From positions 124,001-188,000 of the forward strand of contig JAJPHG010000041.1 of NCBI GenBank assembly GCA_021325375.1: a stretch of 64,000 bases of DNA, read 5' to 3'. Position numbers and translations under genes: made by a program. This document shows positions 51,310 through 60,082 of the stretch, piece by piece (position 1 is the first letter of the stretch; every line of letters starts with the position of its first letter). This DNA comes from Alphaproteobacteria bacterium (lineage in GTDB: Bacteria; Pseudomonadota; Alphaproteobacteria; Micropepsales; Micropepsaceae). Below the pieces are notes generated by a model. It had not been told where the DNA came from and did no database searches. It saw only the letters and a list, made by a program, of their open reading frames with translations.

Positions 51310-54285
51310 TCATTCGATCGATTTGGTGATCCGGATCCCGAACAGCCGCGGATCGGTCACGAAGACGTTGGTGGTCAGCGCGGTGTCGTCGCTGTTGAGG
51401 AACGCGCCGGTGATGGACGTGGTGTCGAACAGGTTCTTCACATAGAGCATGACGTCCAGGCCGTCCGCGTTCGCGAAGGTCAGCGACATGTTGACGTTTG
51501 TATAGCCGCGCAGCTGGTCATAGGGCTTGTCGTTGAACACGCGCGCGAAGGAGTCGGACTGGTAGTAGACGTCGCCGCGCAGCGTGGCCGTCCAGTCCTT
51601 TCCGATCGGCTTGGTGTATTGCGCGCCCGCCGACAGCGTCAGATGCGGCGTGTTCGGAAGCTGGTTGCCGGTGAGGTTCTTGGCGAAGCCCTCGCCGTTG
51701 TTCGGCGCCGTCTTGGGATCGAAGCCGATATAGCCGGGCAGGTTCACCGGGTCCGGGTTTGCCACGTAGGGCTTGCCGGTCACGGGATCGAGATCCTCGC
51801 TATAGGCCTGGGTGCAGGCGATGGTCAGCCCGCCATGCGCCAGCAGCTCGTTGACGACATAGGTCGGAAGAACGCAATTCGACGTCGCGGTGATAAAGGG
51901 CCTCACCACCATCCAGTCGGTGTTGCCGTTGGTGCGATCCATCAGGTCGATCGCCTCGGACCCGCCCGCGAGCGTGGCGTCCTGGTACCCGGCGGACAGG
52001 TTGAAGACCAAGCCGTCGACGGGCGCCCAGGTCGACTCGATCTCGGCGCCCTTCACCGTGGCGTTGAAGTTGAGGTTGACCGAGGTGCGGTCGACGATCT
52101 GGGAGATCTGGTAGTTCTGGTAGTTGTAATAGAAGAACGCGCCGTTCAGCGTCATCGTGTTGCCGAGCACGGCGTTCTTCGTGCCGAGCTCATAGGCGTC
52201 GACGAATTCCGGCTTGAAGGTGAGCGGATGCGTCAGGTCGCTGGGCGAGCTGAAATCGACGCCGCCACTGAAGATCGGCACGACGCCCGGCGGATTGGCG
52301 CCACCGGCCTTGTAGCCGCGCGAATAGGACGCGTAGACGAGCGTGTCGTCGGTGAAATCGGTCTTGGGCGTCCAGGTCGCGACCGCGCGGCCCGTCAGTT
52401 CCTGCCAATGCTGCGAGAGGACGCCGGCCGAAGGAATGCCCTTGAACGCCAGACCCGCCCAGCTCGGGAATTCCGTGAAGTCCTTCTGGTCGTCGGTGAA
52501 GCGCAGGCCGCCGGTGAGCTTCAAGGTCGGCGCGACCTGATAGTAGAGCTCGGTGAACGCGGCCCAGGAATTGATGCGCGCGGGATTCATGCTGAGGAAA
52601 TAGTTGTGGCCCTGCCCGTCGACATTGGCGAGCGAATGAGGATCGATATAGGCGCAGCCCAATCCCAGAAGCGTCTGGTTAAGATTGTTCGGATCGGCCG
52701 GGATCGGGTTGCAGCTGTTGGCCAGCGCCGGGTCGAACGGGATGTGGCCGGCGTTGCTCGGATTCTTGTCGCCGCCGTTGATGGAGTTCACGTATTCGGT
52801 GAACAGGCTGAGCGCGTTGAAGAAGACGTAATAGTCCTCCGACGTGCGGTAGTGCAGATAGTTGGCGCCCACCACGAAGTTCAACGGGCCCTCATAGTTC
52901 GAGGTCAGCCTGAGCTCCTGGTAGAACTGCTCCGAGTTCTCCTGGGAGACGTCCTGCCCCACCATCGTGTCGGAGCAGCCGAGCTGCGGATCGCAATATT
53001 CGCCGTCGCGGCCGACCAGCGTATGATGGCCGGGATCGATGAAGATGGGGCCGGTGTTGAAGCGGTTGTAGTCTTCGGTGGAATACAGGAAGTCGCTGTT
53101 GTAGCCGGTCTGCGACGTCAGCGTGAGCCTAGGCGTGAGCGCGTAGTCGACGTTCAATTCCAGCGTATCGCTTCTGGCCTTGTATTTCGGATCGAGCAGC
53201 GAATCGATGACGCGCAGATCGCGCGGCTGCACCACGCCCGCATACGGATCCGTGCCCGGCGCGACATAAGGCGTGAGCAGCTCCAGCGCGGTGACGAAGG
53301 GTATGCCGCCGGCATTCGGCGTCTCGAACGCGCTCGGTGCATAGAGCGAGCCGGGAAGGCATCCTTGCGTCAGCCATTCCGAGCCGAAATTCGCGGACGT
53401 GACCTGTTGCGGGCCCGCGGGGCCGTCGACGACCGACGGGCCGGGATCCTTTTCGCAGAGCTGCTTGGTGGAGCGCGCACGGTCGTCGTTCTCCCAGAAA
53501 TGCTCGTAGACCAGATCCGCCTTGAACTGGGCGGTGGGCTCGTAGTGCAAGGTCGCGCGGCCCGACGCCAGGTCGCGGCCGTCGATCGCCTGCCCCGTCA
53601 GCGCGTTGAGCTCGTAGCCGTCGCGCGAGGTCCATTCCCCCGCGATACGCAGCTGCAGGTGCTCGTCGAAGGGAAGATTGACCATCCCTTCCAGGCGGCG
53701 CTCGTTGTAATTGCCGACGTCGACGGAGAAATTTCCCTCGTACTGGTCCGTCGGCTTGGCGGAGACCATGTTGACCACGCCCGCGGGCGCGTTGCGGCCA
53801 TAGAGCGTGCCTTGCGGCCCGCGCAGCACCTCGACGTCGTCGACGTCGAAGAATTCCTGCTCGAAGAAATGATTGCGGATGAAGGGGATGTTGTTGAAGG
53901 CGATGGCGACGGCCGGATCGGTCGTGACCGAGATGGCCTGCGTGCCGATGCCGCGGATCTGGATGTTGTAGCCGGTGAAGTTGGTCTTGGAGAAGGTCAG
54001 GTTCGGCACCTCCCTGACGAGATCGGGGCCGCCGGCCACCTGCTCCGACTTCAGCTCTTTTTGAGAGAAGGCGGAAATCGCGATCGGAACGTTCTGGATG
54101 TTTTCCTGGCGCTTCTGTGCCGTGACGACGACGGTCTCGACGCCACCCGTGGACTGCTGCTGCTTCTGCGGTGGCGGCGGTGCCTGCTCGGGCTGCGCCT
54201 GCTGCGCGTCGGCGGCGCCGGCGATGAGCGCCGCCACGGCCGTGCCTGCGACAAGGGCGACGTGCAGGCGCGAGCTTTTCGGCAT
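51310..54285 (-). CDS. TonB-dependent receptor 3 (large)
   Basis: A 991-aa outer-membrane receptor. Signal peptide (MPKSSRLHVALVAGTAVAALIAGAADA), Gln/Pro-rich linker, TonB box GGVETVVVTAQKRQENIQNVP, plug with YNIQIRGIGTQAIS and VEVLRGPQGTLYGRNAPAG, and a long barrel with extended loops. It ends FGIRITKSIE, without the C-terminal aromatic normally needed for BAM recognition. No cognate enzyme lies beside it; the divergent upstream region (54286-54511) holds its promoter, and a TetR gene is the next on that strand. Substrate unknown. Confidence 0.92.
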   Translation of the reverse strand: MPKSSRLHVALVAGTAVAALIAGAADAQQAQPEQAPPPPQKQQQSTGGVETVVVTAQKRQENIQNVPIAISAFSQKELKSEQVAGGPDLVREVPNLTFSKTNFTGYNIQIRGIGTQAISVTTDPAVAIAFNNIPFIRNHFFEQEFFDVDDVEVLRGPQGTLYGRNAPAGVVNMVSAKPTDQYEGNFSVDVGNYNERRLEGMVNLPFDEHLQLRIAGEWTSRDGYELNALTGQAIDGRDLASGRATLHYEPTAQFKADLVYEHFWENDDRARSTKQLCEKDPGPSVVDGPAGPQQVTSANFGSEWLTQGCLPGSLYAPSAFETPNAGGIPFVTALELLTPYVAPGTDPYAGVVQPRDLRVIDSLLDPKYKARSDTLELNVDYALTPRLTLTSQTGYNSDFLYSTEDYNRFNTGPIFIDPGHHTLVGRDGEYCDPQLGCSDTMVGQDVSQENSEQFYQELRLTSNYEGPLNFVVGANYLHYRTSEDYYVFFNALSLFTEYVNSINGGDKNPSNAGHIPFDPALANSCNPIPADPNNLNQTLLGLGCAYIDPHSLANVDGQGHNYFLSMNPARINSWAAFTELYYQVAPTLKLTGGLRFTDDQKDFTEFPSWAGLAFKGIPSAGVLSQHWQELTGRAVATWTPKTDFTDDTLVYASYSRGYKAGGANPPGVVPIFSGGVDFSSPSDLTHPLTFKPEFVDAYELGTKNAVLGNTMTLNGAFFYYNYQNYQISQIVDRTSVNLNFNATVKGAEIESTWAPVDGLVFNLSAGYQDATLAGGSEAIDLMDRTNGNTDWMVVRPFITATSNCVLPTYVVNELLAHGGLTIACTQAYSEDLDPVTGKPYVANPDPVNLPGYIGFDPKTAPNNGEGFAKNLTGNQLPNTPHLTLSAGAQYTKPIGKDWTATLRGDVYYQSDSFARVFNDKPYDQLRGYTNVNMSLTFANADGLDVMLYVKNLFDTTSITGAFLNSDDTALTTNVFVTDPRLFGIRITKSIE

Positions 54286-54360
54286 CGGAGTCCCTCCCTC
54301 TGATCGGGAGCGGACGCGCCCGACCTACCGCCTTTTTTGGCGATTGGAGGGGCAACGCAC

Positions 54361-54372
54361 ACTGATGTCAGT
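54361..54372. promoter_or_regulatory. Small palindrome upstream of TonB receptor 3
   Basis: ACTGATGTCAGT, five-base arms with a 2-base centre, about 76 bases upstream of the receptor start. A possible operator; similar short sites arise by chance, so this is weakly supported. Confidence 0.3.
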
Positions 54373-54511
54373 AGTTCCACCATCGCCGCCCAAAAAAGTT
54401 TTTCCCGCCAGCCGTGGCATAGAGGTGACGGCTGGGGCGGCGGAAAACCTGCTTCGGTGCGGCGCAGCACGGCGCTGCGGCGCAACATGATGAGAAATTG
54501 TCAGCAGCGCT

Positions 54512-55144
54512 CTACAGGAAAAACTTGGGCAGAAGGAACGCAGTGACCTTCCTTGCGGAGGTGGGCTCGCGGTCGACCATCTCCTTGACCTGCTCGCCGA
54601 TCACGGAATCGGCGAACGCCATGAGAGCCACGAGGAGCACCGCCGAGGTGACGCCGCGGTGCGGATCGCCTTTCTCATCGGCGAACTTCTCCTCGAGCGC
54701 GCTCACGAGCTCGTCGACCGCCTGCCGCACCGGCTCCAAAAGGTAGAGATTGCCGGAGAGAACGATCCATGCCGCATGCCGGCCGGCACCGCCTTTGTCG
54801 AAAGCATCGAACACCATGTCGACCAGCGCGCGAGGCGCACCCTGGTCGGAGCGAAGATGCGACACCACGCCCATCAGGGCGGCCGCGAGGTCGCGCACCA
54901 TCGCGCTCATCAGCTCCGATTGAAGCTCTCCCGCCGTGCCAAAGTGATGCAGGACGTTGGTGTGCGACATGCCCAGATCGTCGGCCACGGCCTTCAGCGT
55001 CACGGAATCAGGCCCGCGTTCGACCAGAAGCTTGCGCGCCGAGGCGAGCATCTCGCCGCGCGCCTCCGGCGCCGAGCGGCGGCGGCGCGGCGCCGTCCGG
55101 GATTTGCGCGTCTTCTTCCGCTTAATTGACATTGTTGTCAGCAT
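54512..55144 (-). CDS. TetR-family regulator
   Basis: A 210-aa TetR regulator with a Lys/Arg-rich tail and HTH at about 28-72: EARGEMLASARKLLVERGPDSVTLKAVADDLGMSHTNVLHHFGTAGEL. The C-terminal domain has AAWIVLSGNLYLLEP and VTSAVLLVALMAFADSVIGEQV. Two starts are possible, ATG 55144 or ATG 55132; both lie in or at a TGACA-4-TGTCA palindrome. It is divergent from the predicted metal-dependent hydrolase with only 38 bases between starts, so it likely represses both itself and that gene. Confidence 0.9.
   Translation of the reverse strand: MLTTMSIKRKKTRKSRTAPRRRRSAPEARGEMLASARKLLVERGPDSVTLKAVADDLGMSHTNVLHHFGTAGELQSELMSAMVRDLAAALMGVVSHLRSDQGAPRALVDMVFDAFDKGGAGRHAAWIVLSGNLYLLEPVRQAVDELVSALEEKFADEKGDPHRGVTSAVLLVALMAFADSVIGEQVKEMVDREPTSARKVTAFLLPKFFL
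55127..55140. promoter_or_regulatory. TetR operator candidate over divergent starts
   Basis: TGACATTGTTGTCA, a perfect 5-base inverted repeat with a 4-base centre. It overlaps the N-terminal codons of the TetR gene and lies about 43 bases upstream of the hydrolase TTG, a position well suited to steric repression of both directions. Confidence 0.55.
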
Positions 55145-55182
55145 GCCGCTATGATCGGGTTAACAGGTTAAAGGATCGTGCT

Positions 55183-56034
55183 TTGTCGGGCGAAACGCAA
55201 ACGCCGGCCGATCTCGCCATCCGTCCGCGCGACATCGCCTTCGCGCGCGCTTTGCCCGTTGCGCCACGCTTCTGGCTTGGCGGCGATCCGATCGCCACGG
55301 CTTTTTTCAACGCGCTCTCCGCCTCGTTCCCGCAAGGAGAACGCTTCTTCATGGATTCCGTTCGCCCCTATCGCGAAAGCGCCGACGCGAAACTCGCCGG
55401 CCAGATCGCGGCCTTCACCGCCCAGGAGGCCGTCCACAGCCGCGAGCATCTCGTCTTCAACGCCCGCATCGCACAAGACGGCTTCGATTTCAGCCGCATC
55501 GAACTCTATCTCAAGAAACGCTTCGATTTCGGCCGCAAGCTGCCCCGGCTCAACCAGCTTTGCGCCACCATCGCGCTCGAGCATTTCACGGCTATCCTCG
55601 CTCATGCCGTTCTTTCCGACGGCCGCGATCTCGCCGGCGCGCCTGCGGAGATCCGGCGCATGTGGCAGTGGCATGCCATCGAGGAGATCGAGCACAAGGC
55701 GGTCGCGTTCGACACGTTCCTCATGGCGACGCGGCGGTTCTCGCGGCCGCGGCGCTGGTGGATCAGATGCGTCTCGATGGTGCTGAGCACGATCATGTTC
55801 CTGCGGTTCCTCTGGTTCGGCACGCGCGAATTCTTCCGCCACCACGGCATCGACGATCTGCGCAGCCGGCGTGCGCTCCTTCGCTATCTCTGGCTCGAGC
55901 CCGGCCTCATGCGGCGCGCCGCACCCGGCTATTTCGCCTACTACAAGCCGAACTTCCATCCCTGGCAGGTCGACGACCGTGCCTTGATCGCCGATGTGGA
56001 AACGGTTCTGGCGGCCGGCGATGCGGCGGCTTGA
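55183..56034 (+). CDS. Predicted metal-dependent hydrolase (PF10118-like)
   Basis: A protein of about 283 aa matching the predicted metal-dependent hydrolase family. Helical bundle with His/Glu-rich motifs: AFTAQEAVHSREHLVFN, IALEHFTAILAHAVL and MWQWHAIEEIEHKAVAFD, a ferritin-like di-metal pattern (ExxH repeats). TTG 55183 is chosen because AAAGGA lies 7 bases upstream; the frame also opens at 55126 within the TetR gene. A late hydrophobic stretch (MVLSTIMFLRFLWFG) suggests membrane contact. Its position opposite a TetR suggests inducible expression. Reaction unknown. Confidence 0.78.
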   Translation: MSGETQTPADLAIRPRDIAFARALPVAPRFWLGGDPIATAFFNALSASFPQGERFFMDSVRPYRESADAKLAGQIAAFTAQEAVHSREHLVFNARIAQDGFDFSRIELYLKKRFDFGRKLPRLNQLCATIALEHFTAILAHAVLSDGRDLAGAPAEIRRMWQWHAIEEIEHKAVAFDTFLMATRRFSRPRRWWIRCVSMVLSTIMFLRFLWFGTREFFRHHGIDDLRSRRALLRYLWLEPGLMRRAAPGYFAYYKPNFHPWQVDDRALIADVETVLAAGDAAA

Positions 56035-56449
56035 TCTCGTCTGTCTGTCCGCCGCGATTCTGGCGACGCCGCCTGCCGCTTCGGCGTCCGGCATTTTCGG
56101 CCTGTGGGCGACCGAGAAAAACAACGGCCGTGTGCTCATAGAACGCTGCGGCGCGGCGCTTTGCGGGCGTGTCGTCGACGGCGATCAGCTGCGCGCCCAT
56201 CCCGATCAGACGGACGTCAACAATCCCGATCCGGCGAAGCGGACGCGGCGCGTGAAGGGGATCCTGCTTCTGGAGGGCTACAGCGGGGGGCCGCCGCAAT
56301 GGCGCGGCGGCAGCGTCTACGATCCGCAGACCGGCGATGAATCCCACGACTCGACTTTGACCCTCGTCGCGCCCGGCACGCTCAAGGTCAAAGGCTGCCG
56401 CCTCCTGTTCTGCCGCACCGAAACCTGGACGCGCGCGGGTGGGAACTAG
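56021..56449 (+). CDS. DUF2147 family secreted protein
   Basis: A 142-aa exported protein of the DUF2147 family. Signal peptide (RRLDLVCLSAAILATPPAASA), then GIFGLWATEKNNGRVLIERCG, ALCGRVV, a charged middle and GYSGGPPQWRGGSVYDPQTGDE and GTLKVKGCRLLFCRTETWTR. Four Cys likely form disulfides. The family is common in alphaproteobacteria and has no firm function. The start overlaps the preceding gene by 14 bases, so the two are co-transcribed. Confidence 0.8.
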   Translation: MRRLDLVCLSAAILATPPAASASGIFGLWATEKNNGRVLIERCGAALCGRVVDGDQLRAHPDQTDVNNPDPAKRTRRVKGILLLEGYSGGPPQWRGGSVYDPQTGDESHDSTLTLVAPGTLKVKGCRLLFCRTETWTRAGGN

Positions 56450-56454
56450 GCGCT

Positions 56455-58644
56455 CTATCGCGTGCCGATGGATCCCGTCAGAACGGTGAGACTTGCGGCC
56501 GGCAGGTTGTAAGTCGCGCCCGATCCTCCCGAAACGGCCGTCGTGGAGGGCGGCCCGTCCGGATCGGGATAGCTGTGCCGGCCCTTCGCGATCCAGGCAT
56601 ATTGCGCGGGCCCGAACTGGGTCTGCGTCACGCTGCCGGAGAACCAGGCCGTGCCGCCCGTCGTATCGAACTGCACCTCGACGGCGTGGGCATTCTCGAA
56701 ATCGCGATTGACCAGCAGCAGCGACCAAAGCCCGTCGGGCCGCGCGAGCGGATAGGCGGCCACCCAGGAATCGCCGCCCGCGATGGACGCCGGATAGAGC
56801 ACATGCGTGCCTGACCCCGGCACGCTCCAGTCCTGCGTCAGCATCTGCGCCGCGAAATACTGCGAGAGCGGCGCCTGGGCCTGATATTTGGCATCGCCTT
56901 CGAGTACGCCATAGCTGCCCCAGCCGTGACAGGGAAAGGCCGGGCTCAGCGGGATGGGCTCGTATTCGTAGAAAAACGCGCCATTGGCTCCCGTCGAAAG
57001 CAGCGAGCCGACCATCTCCGCGTACCACAGCCCGCCCGTGACCTCCTGCGCGGCATCGGTTTCGTTCTGCGAATAGTTCGTCTCGGTGATGAACATGGGC
57101 AGCCCGGCAGGAAGACCGTCCTGCCGCCACACCGAGACGATATTGGACACCAGGCCGGGCTCGCGCATGAGATTGGCTTCGTCCTTGCTGTTGCTGCAGG
57201 AGCCGAACGGATAGTGCTCGAAGGAAAAGAACCCGAGATCGCTTAAATGCCCATGCGCCGACAGATAGGCGAGGAAGCGCTTCACCCATGACGTCTCGCC
57301 GTGCTTGACGAGCGGCCAGGCCTTCACGTCGTGCGCGTTGTCCTCGAACACAGGCCCGCCCAATTGAAGATTGGGATCGACGGCGTGCAGCGCGACGGCG
57401 AACTGGACATAGAGCGCCGCCTCGTCTTCCGGCGTCACGAACTGTCCGTCCGGCTCCTCGCCCATCTCCACGCGGGCGATCGAATAGCCGCGCGTCTCCA
57501 GATAGCGGATCTCCGCGGCCGCGTTCGCGGGCGTGCTGTACATCATCGGGATCGGCACGGTGGCCGGCATGCCGCGCGTGACGCCGCTCTGGAACACGAT
57601 GTCGAGCCCCGGCTGCTCCTGATCGCGCACCCGGTCTTCCTTGCCGTGCCACGGATCGACCGAAGAGGCATAGGTCACCGTCTGCTTGCGGTCCGGACGA
57701 TGCTCCACGAGGTCGGTGAAATTGCCGCCATCGATCGTGCCGAAGCCGGCTTCGGCGATCGCATAGCCTGCGCAATCGCGCGGATCCGGGCTACCCGGCG
57801 TCGTGCAGGTGCCGGAGCTCTGCGTCATCGCGATGCGCAGATAGCGCACGGCGTTGGGCGCGTCGCCGAGCGACAGCGTGACCGTGCCGCCGCTGCCGCT
57901 GGAGATCGCGCCATTGGGGAAGTTCGCCCACATGCCGTGCGCCGGGTCGTAGATCGGATCGCCGCCTGTCCAATACTGAACGGCGTATTGGACGGCGTAG
58001 GGACTGCCCCACCAGATCTTTGCGGCATTCACCCGCTGCTTGCCGCGCAGGTCGTAGAGCACCCATTGCGGATGCGCGCTGTCGGGATCGCCGGTGTAGG
58101 CCTGCGTCAGGTACGGATTGCTCTTCCAGAACGTCGTCAGGTCGCCGTCGTCGAGACGCGAATAGTCGTCGTCATTGCCCTGATCGTGGGTGAAGCCGCG
58201 GCGCGGCAGTCGGTATCCGAACGTGTCGACGATCGATTTTCCGGGTGTGGCGCTGCTCGTCCAATAGCCGCTGTCGCCGCCGGAGAAACTGCCATGCGGA
58301 TTCCAGTGCCAGTCTTGAACGGACAGCTCTGTATACAGACGATAGCTGACAGCGCCCAATCCGGCGCCGAGCATCTGGCCGACATTGGAGGGTGTGTAGA
58401 TCTCGGGCACGGCATGGAACGGAACCCCGTCCACGCCCGCTCCAAACGCGGCGCTGGGCGCGAACCGGTTGAGCGCGTGCGCCGGATCGGCATCGACCGC
58501 GATCATGTAGGGCGCACTGGCTGGCGGCGGCAGGACGACGGGCGGCAGGTTTTGCGGATGCAGATGCCTCGAATGGGCCTCAGCGGCGCCGGTCCACAGG
58601 GCAAACGCCGCCAACAGTGCAGTTCCGATGTCGAGCTTCCGCAT
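56455..58644 (-). CDS. Secreted glycoside hydrolase with inserted discoidin-like domain
   Basis: A 729-aa exported protein (signal peptide MRKLDIGTALLAAFALWTGAAEA). An (alpha/beta)8-type glycosidase core is interrupted near residues 150-300 by a F5/8C (discoidin)-like carbohydrate-binding domain (DDGDLTTFWKSNPYLTQAY, NAVRYLRIAMTQSSG). Acid/base Glu is probably in RVEMGEEPDGQF and the nucleophile in MFITETNYSQNETD, as in clan GH-A families such as GH39/GH51; the exact family is uncertain. It is the last gene of the GT-kinase-regulator operon, 18 bases after the LytTR gene. Confidence 0.75.
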   Translation of the reverse strand: MRKLDIGTALLAAFALWTGAAEAHSRHLHPQNLPPVVLPPPASAPYMIAVDADPAHALNRFAPSAAFGAGVDGVPFHAVPEIYTPSNVGQMLGAGLGAVSYRLYTELSVQDWHWNPHGSFSGGDSGYWTSSATPGKSIVDTFGYRLPRRGFTHDQGNDDDYSRLDDGDLTTFWKSNPYLTQAYTGDPDSAHPQWVLYDLRGKQRVNAAKIWWGSPYAVQYAVQYWTGGDPIYDPAHGMWANFPNGAISSGSGGTVTLSLGDAPNAVRYLRIAMTQSSGTCTTPGSPDPRDCAGYAIAEAGFGTIDGGNFTDLVEHRPDRKQTVTYASSVDPWHGKEDRVRDQEQPGLDIVFQSGVTRGMPATVPIPMMYSTPANAAAEIRYLETRGYSIARVEMGEEPDGQFVTPEDEAALYVQFAVALHAVDPNLQLGGPVFEDNAHDVKAWPLVKHGETSWVKRFLAYLSAHGHLSDLGFFSFEHYPFGSCSNSKDEANLMREPGLVSNIVSVWRQDGLPAGLPMFITETNYSQNETDAAQEVTGGLWYAEMVGSLLSTGANGAFFYEYEPIPLSPAFPCHGWGSYGVLEGDAKYQAQAPLSQYFAAQMLTQDWSVPGSGTHVLYPASIAGGDSWVAAYPLARPDGLWSLLLVNRDFENAHAVEVQFDTTGGTAWFSGSVTQTQFGPAQYAWIAKGRHSYPDPDGPPSTTAVSGGSGATYNLPAASLTVLTGSIGTR

Positions 58645-58662
58645 GGCTGGCTTTCCCTGGCT

Positions 58663-59412
58663 TCAGATATCCCCGAGCACGGTCCGCGCCCGTTCGCGGT
58701 AGGAACGGCTGAGCGTGAGCCTGGTCCCGTCGCGCAACGTGACGGAGCGGTCGCCGTTGAACAGCGGCTCGACCGACTGCACCGCGTCGGTGCGCACGAT
58801 GGTCGAGCGGTGGATGCGCAGGAACACCTTCGGATCCAGATGCGCCTCGAACTGGCTCATGGTTTCGCGCACCAGATGCACGTCCTTGCCGCAATGCAAT
58901 GAGAGGTAGTTTCCAGCCGACTCAACCCAATCGATCGCGGAAGTGCTGACATAATCCGTCCGACCGACCGACTTTATGGGAATGCGGTCCAGGTGCGGAC
59001 CGCGTGCCGCGACATCGCCGGCCCGCCGCGGCTGGAGACGCGCGCGCACCTTCGCCAGAGCCTGCCGCAACCGCTCGTGATCGAAGGGTTTGAGGAGGTA
59101 GTCCACGGCTTCGGCGGCGAAGGCCTGCACCGCGAACTCCTCGAACGCGGTGATGAACACGACGGCCGGGCGCTTGTCTGCCGGCAGGCGGCCCAGAAGC
59201 TCGAAGCCGCTCGCGCCCGGCATCTGCACGTCCAGCATCAGGAGATCGGGCTTGAGGCGGTCGATGTCCGTCATAGCCGTGTCGGCGTCGCCGCACTCGC
59301 CCACCACCTCGACGTCCGGCTCGTCGCTCAGATAGCGCCGCACGCGCGCGCGCGACAGCGGCATGTCATCGACGATCAAGGTCCTGAGTTTCACGGAACG
59401 CGAAGCCTTCAT
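58663..59412 (-). CDS. LytTR-type response regulator
   Basis: A 249-aa regulator with an N-terminal receiver domain (phosphoacceptor Asp in LLMLDVQMPG, acidic pair in LIVDDMPLSR, Lys in YLLKPFDHERL) and a C-terminal LytTR DNA-binding domain (SVGRTDYVSTSAIDWVESAGNYLSLHCG, FLRIHRSTIVRTDAVQSVEP). It is the partner of the overlapping kinase gene, whose last 47 bases it shares. An in-frame GTG at 59394 is an alternate start just before the receiver fold. Probably regulates extracellular polysaccharide functions. Confidence 0.93.
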   Translation of the reverse strand: MKASRSVKLRTLIVDDMPLSRARVRRYLSDEPDVEVVGECGDADTAMTDIDRLKPDLLMLDVQMPGASGFELLGRLPADKRPAVVFITAFEEFAVQAFAAEAVDYLLKPFDHERLRQALAKVRARLQPRRAGDVAARGPHLDRIPIKSVGRTDYVSTSAIDWVESAGNYLSLHCGKDVHLVRETMSQFEAHLDPKVFLRIHRSTIVRTDAVQSVEPLFNGDRSVTLRDGTRLTLSRSYRERARTVLGDI

Positions 59413-60079
59413 GGAACGGCAAGCTGATGCGCGCCATTAAACCCCCGCCTTCGCGAGGCTGCAATGCGAACACGGCCGCATCCCCGTAGACGTGGCGCAG
59501 ACGCGCACGGATGTTCGCAAGCCCGATGCCGAGCGACCCGCCGGCGCCGGACAGCCCCGGCCCCTCGTCCTCCACGTCCAGGATCAGGTTCGCTCCGTCG
59601 CGGCAAGCGCGGATGCGGATGCGGGCGATGCCGTCGGCGCTCATGCCATGCGTCAGCGCGTTCTCCGCCAGGGGCTGCATGACCATGCCGGGAAGACGCG
59701 CGCTGAGGGCGGCGGGATCGATGTCCAGACCATATTGCAGGCGGTCGCGCAGCAGCACCTTCTGGATGCCGAGATAGTGCTCGAGGAATGCGATCTCGTC
59801 GCGCAACGCGATCTCGTGCTGCTCGCCGTCGGCGAGCGACTTGCGAAGCAGCTGGCTGAGCTGGGTGATGACCTGGTCGGCCAGCTGCGGATCGTTGTAG
59901 CCCAGCTCGGAGATCGCGTTGAGCGTGTTGTAGAGAAAATGCGGATCGAGCTGGGTGCGCAGGCGGCGGATCTCCGCTTGCGCCAACCGCGCGCGCAGAC
60001 GCCGGCGATCGCGCCACAACAGCGCCGCCATCAACATCGCGCCTGCCAGCAATATCCATGGAATGACGGTGAACAGCAC
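59366..60079 (-). CDS. LytS/YehU-type sensor histidine kinase without sensor domain
   Basis: A 237-aa minimal kinase. One N-terminal membrane segment (LFTVIPWILLAGAMLMAALLW) and a short coiled linker lead straight into the His_kinase domain (phospho-His in LDPHFLYNTLNAISELG) and a GHKL ATPase (N-box LAENALTHGM, G-box VEDEGPGLSGAGGSLGIGLANIRARL). Relatives carry 5-8 membrane helices or an extracellular sensor; here none exists, so another protein probably supplies the signal. Starts 3 bases after the glycosyltransferase stop. Confidence 0.9.
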   Translation of the reverse strand: MLFTVIPWILLAGAMLMAALLWRDRRRLRARLAQAEIRRLRTQLDPHFLYNTLNAISELGYNDPQLADQVITQLSQLLRKSLADGEQHEIALRDEIAFLEHYLGIQKVLLRDRLQYGLDIDPAALSARLPGMVMQPLAENALTHGMSADGIARIRIRACRDGANLILDVEDEGPGLSGAGGSLGIGLANIRARLRHVYGDAAVFALQPREGGGLMARISLPFHEGFAFRETQDLDRR

Positions 60080-60082
60080 GTC

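Noticed and set aside
51181-54303. A 1040-aa plus-strand open frame
   Set aside because: It is antisense to TonB receptor 3 and has the skewed Val/Arg/Gly composition of frames opposite GC-rich genes; no domain is visible.
54329-54342. CGCC-TTTTTT-GGCG hairpin as a terminator
   Set aside because: Only four paired bases and it lies upstream of a receptor start, not after a gene.
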